Shown: piece after piece, positions 7,521 to 8,913 of the stretch
How positions within the stretch are numbered: the first letter of the stretch is position 1
Layout of the letters: each line of letters opens with the position of its first letter
NCBI GenBank assembly: GCA_003695865.1
Contig: RFGQ01000412.1
Span: 1 to 8,913, forward strand
Direction: 5' to 3'
DNA length: 8,913 bases
Origin: Gemmatimonadota bacterium
GTDB taxonomy: Bacteria; Gemmatimonadota; Gemmatimonadetes; Longimicrobiales; Gaopeijiaceae
Notes under the pieces: generated by a model
Told to the model about the DNA's origin: nothing
Databases searched by the model: none
The model's input: the letters and a program-made list of their open reading frames with translations, nothing else
Position numbers and translations under genes: made by a program

Positions 7521-7592
7521 GGGGTGCGCGGCGGGCGGAGAGTGAGTGTGCGGCGGCGCGGCGAACCTCGCGGCGGAGGGCTGGTCCTCGCG

Positions 7593-7621
7593 TTGACGCC
7601 CCGATGGGGTTCACCTAGGTT
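7593..7621 (+). promoter_or_regulatory. Sigma70-type promoter of the SRP RNA gene
   Basis: TTGACG (7593-7598, five of six bases of the -35 consensus) is separated by exactly 17 bases from TAGGTT (7616-7621), which keeps the key T, A and final T of a -10 box. The predicted transcription start, about 6-7 bases later at 7627-7628, coincides with the first base of the SRP RNA closing stem. That agreement between two independent signals supports the call. From the yraN stop to this promoter (7521-7592) I see nothing else. Confidence 0.75.
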
Positions 7622-7626
7622 TCGCG

Positions 7627-7729
7627 GTGCCCCAGGTCCGCAGATCGGGAGCCCGCGAACCCCGTCAGGACCTCGCCGGTAGCAGCGGTAAGTGTGGTAA
7701 CCGTTGCTGCGGGTAGCCTGGGGCACTTT
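7627..7729 (+). ncRNA. ffs: Signal recognition particle RNA, small (4.5S) type
   Basis: This RNA pairs with Ffh to form the particle that targets nascent membrane and secreted proteins to the FtsY receptor. Evidence: a perfect 10-bp closing stem (GTGCCCCAGG 7627-7636 with CCTGGGGCAC 7717-7726); an inner 6-bp stem (CCGCAG 7638-7643 with CTGCGG 7707-7712); CCG 7662-7664 with CGG 7686-7688; and the conserved domain IV core GTCAGG (7664-7669) and AGCAGC (7681-7686) flanking the apical stem ACC/GGT (7670-7672, 7678-7680). In E. coli the same place reads GTCAGGTCC-GGAA-GGAAGCAGC, so the top pair is swapped from U-A to A-U with pairing kept. The apical loop here is the 5-base TCGCC rather than a GNRA-type tetraloop. 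At about 100 nt it is the short Gram-negative type without an Alu domain. It lies directly before dnaX, a recurrent neighbour. Exact ends are inferred. Confidence 0.9.
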
Positions 7730-7736
7730 TCCTTTT
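7717..7736 (+). terminator. T-rich tail after the SRP RNA closing stem
   Basis: The GC-rich 3' arm of the SRP RNA closing stem (7717-7726) runs straight into TTTTCCTTTT (7727-7736), the most T-rich stretch in the window. Stem plus U-tract would work as an intrinsic terminator and set the 3' end of the RNA. dnaX starts 15 bases after the tract, so its expression from the SRP RNA promoter would require read-through. Confidence 0.65.
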
Positions 7737-7751
7737 CCGGGCCAGGTCCTC

Positions 7752-8913
7752 GTGTCCCACACCGCTCTCGCTCGCAAGTACCGCCCGCGGTCGTTCGCCG
7801 ACGTCGCCACGCAGGAGCATGTGTCCGAGACGCTCCGGCGCGCGGTGGCGAGCGGTCGCGTGGGGCACGCCTACCTCTTCTGCGGGCCGCGGGGCGTGGG
7901 CAAGACGACGCTGGCGCGGGTGCTCGCCATGGCCCTGAACTGTCCGGAGCGGGGCGACGACGGGGAGCCCTGCGGCTCGTGCGACACCTGTGAGCGCATC
8001 TGGGGTGGGCAGACGGCGCTCGACGTCGTCGAGATCGATGCCGCCTCGAACCGCGGCGTCGACGACGCGCGCGACCTGCGGGAGCGGGCCATGTACGCGC
8101 CCTCCGAGGAGGGCCGCTACAAGGTCTACATCGTCGACGAGGCGCACATGCTCACCCGCGAGGCGTGGAACGCGCTCCTCAAGATCCTCGAGGAACCCCC
8201 GCCCCGCGTGCTGTTCGTGTTCGCCACGACCGAACCGCAGAAGATCCAGCAGTCGGCCGCGCCCATCCTGTCGCGCTGCCAGCGGTTCGACTTCCGGCGC
8301 ATCGGGGTTTCCGACATCGTCGACCGGCTGGCGCACGTGCTGACGCAGGAGTCGCTCGAGGCGCCCCCGGAGGCACTGCGCCTGTTGGCCCGGCGCGCAG
8401 ACGGGGGCATGCGCGACGCCCTCTCTCTGCTCGATCAGGTGCTCGCGCTCACCGGGGGCGAGATCACGGCCGAGTCGGTGCGCAGCGTCCTCGGGCTCGT
8501 CGAAGAGGAGCGCTACCTCGCGCTCTTCGACATCCTGCGCGAGAACCGGCACGGCGAGGTGTTCCGCTTCGTCGAGTCGCTGCTCGACGAGGGGTACGAT
8601 CTGGTCGAGTTCTACCACGGCCTGGTCGACGCACTGCGCACGGCGCTGCGGGGTGCGCTGGACGGTGATCTGCCCGACCTGCGGGCCGACCTGCGCGACG
8701 CCTGGCTGGAACGGGTGCGGGGGGTCCTGCCCGCGGACCTGGTGCGCATGCTGGCGCTCGCATCGGAGCTGGAGAGCAGCGGGAGCCTGAGGCGCTCGAG
8801 CAACCCCCAGATGCTGCTCGAAATGCTTCTGCTGCGGCTGGCGTATCTGGACCGGACCGTCTCGCTCGAGGCCCTGTTGGGTGGGTTGGGTGGCGCCCCG
8901 CCCCCCGACGGAT
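7752..8913 (+). CDS. dnaX: DNA polymerase III subunit gamma/tau, 3' partial
   Basis: DnaX is the ATPase of the clamp loader, which opens and places the sliding clamp on primed DNA; the tau form also links polymerase cores and helicase. The first 387 codons are present and the frame leaves the window open. The start is GTG 7752 (VSHTALARKYRPRSFADV, matching the family's YRPxxFxxxxGQ-type N-terminus); no ATG or GTG lies closely upstream in frame, and AGG at 7744-7746 is a weak ribosome binding site. AAA+ motifs: Walker A GPRGVGKT (45-52), zinc-module cysteines 64, 74, 77 and 80, Walker B VDEAH (from 128), sensor 1 FATTEP, and the SRC arginine finger Arg175. Domain III helices follow (about 240-370). 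Between the KI after sensor 1 and ILSRC there are six residues (QQSAAP) instead of the usual three (PAT). Any tau/gamma frameshift site lies beyond the window. Confidence 0.96.
   Translation, partial: MSHTALARKYRPRSFADVATQEHVSETLRRAVASGRVGHAYLFCGPRGVGKTTLARVLAMALNCPERGDDGEPCGSCDTCERIWGGQTALDVVEIDAASNRGVDDARDLRERAMYAPSEEGRYKVYIVDEAHMLTREAWNALLKILEEPPPRVLFVFATTEPQKIQQSAAPILSRCQRFDFRRIGVSDIVDRLAHVLTQESLEAPPEALRLLARRADGGMRDALSLLDQVLALTGGEITAESVRSVLGLVEEERYLALFDILRENRHGEVFRFVESLLDEGYDLVEFYHGLVDALRTALRGALDGDLPDLRADLRDAWLERVRGVLPADLVRMLALASELESSGSLRRSSNPQMLLEMLLLRLAYLDRTVSLEALLGGLGGAPPPDG

Noticed and set aside
7521..7592. A further gene, tRNA or hairpin between yraN and the SRP RNA promoter.
   Set aside because: Only short GC-rich complementarity such as CCTC/GAGG; no tRNA arms, no coding signal and no U-tract.
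8600..8913. A programmed frameshift site in dnaX that would give tau and gamma.
   Set aside because: No A- or T-rich slippery run with a stem-loop is visible in the part of dnaX present; the usual location would be beyond the window end.
1..8913. A defence system, phage island, insertion sequence or CRISPR array.
   Set aside because: All genes are core functions on one strand with uniform composition; no transposase, integrase, direct-repeat array or attachment-like repeat was seen.

Overview
The window is a very GC-rich bacterial chromosome segment in which every recognisable gene lies on the + strand. It reads as a housekeeping block: a membrane-anchored SPOR-like protein (5' end outside the window), smc, an MBL-fold hydrolase, a type I-beta DAHP synthase (aroF), a YraN-family nuclease-fold protein, the signal recognition particle RNA, and dnaX (3' end outside the window). 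There is no sign of a mobile element, CRISPR array, phage or foreign-composition island. The organism is probably Gemmatimonadota or a relative in the FCB superphylum. This rests on an SMC Q-loop region of the 'VIExxMIDxIL' type rather than 'IxQGxxxxIL', a DnaX with an expanded segment before the SRC arginine finger, the high GC, and the gene order as I remember it. No database search was possible.

Layout. Positions 1-1484 encode an acidic, Ala/Gly/Pro-rich cytoplasmic region with four [NS]PFA motifs, one membrane helix and a periplasmic SPOR-like region. Its stop codon overlaps the smc start (ATGA, 1481-1484), so the two are probably translationally coupled. smc (1481-4999) is complete, with head, coiled coil, hinge, coiled coil and head. 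After a GC-rich hairpin comes the MBL-fold protein (5073-5876). A 61-bp gap with a weak promoter-like hexamer leads to aroF (5938-6987). The 167-bp gap after aroF holds two strong hairpins, followed by yraN (7155-7520).

The 231-bp gap between yraN and dnaX is not empty. It holds a good sigma70-type promoter (TTGACG-N17-TAGGTT) about 6 bases before a ~100-nt RNA with the conserved SRP domain IV sequence, a perfect 10-bp closing stem and a T-rich tail. dnaX begins 15 bases after that tail at a GTG codon (7752), so it is missed by a search limited to ATG starts. SRP RNA next to dnaX is a known arrangement in bacteria such as Bacillus.

Together the genes serve chromosome organisation and division (SMC, SPOR protein), replication (DnaX), membrane protein targeting (SRP RNA) and aromatic amino acid synthesis (AroF). 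I found no clearly new biological system. The points most worth a second look are the non-GNRA apical loop of the SRP RNA and its promoter/terminator layout in front of dnaX, the SPOR-SMC coupling with the [NS]PFA repeats, and the Q-loop and hinge departures in SMC.
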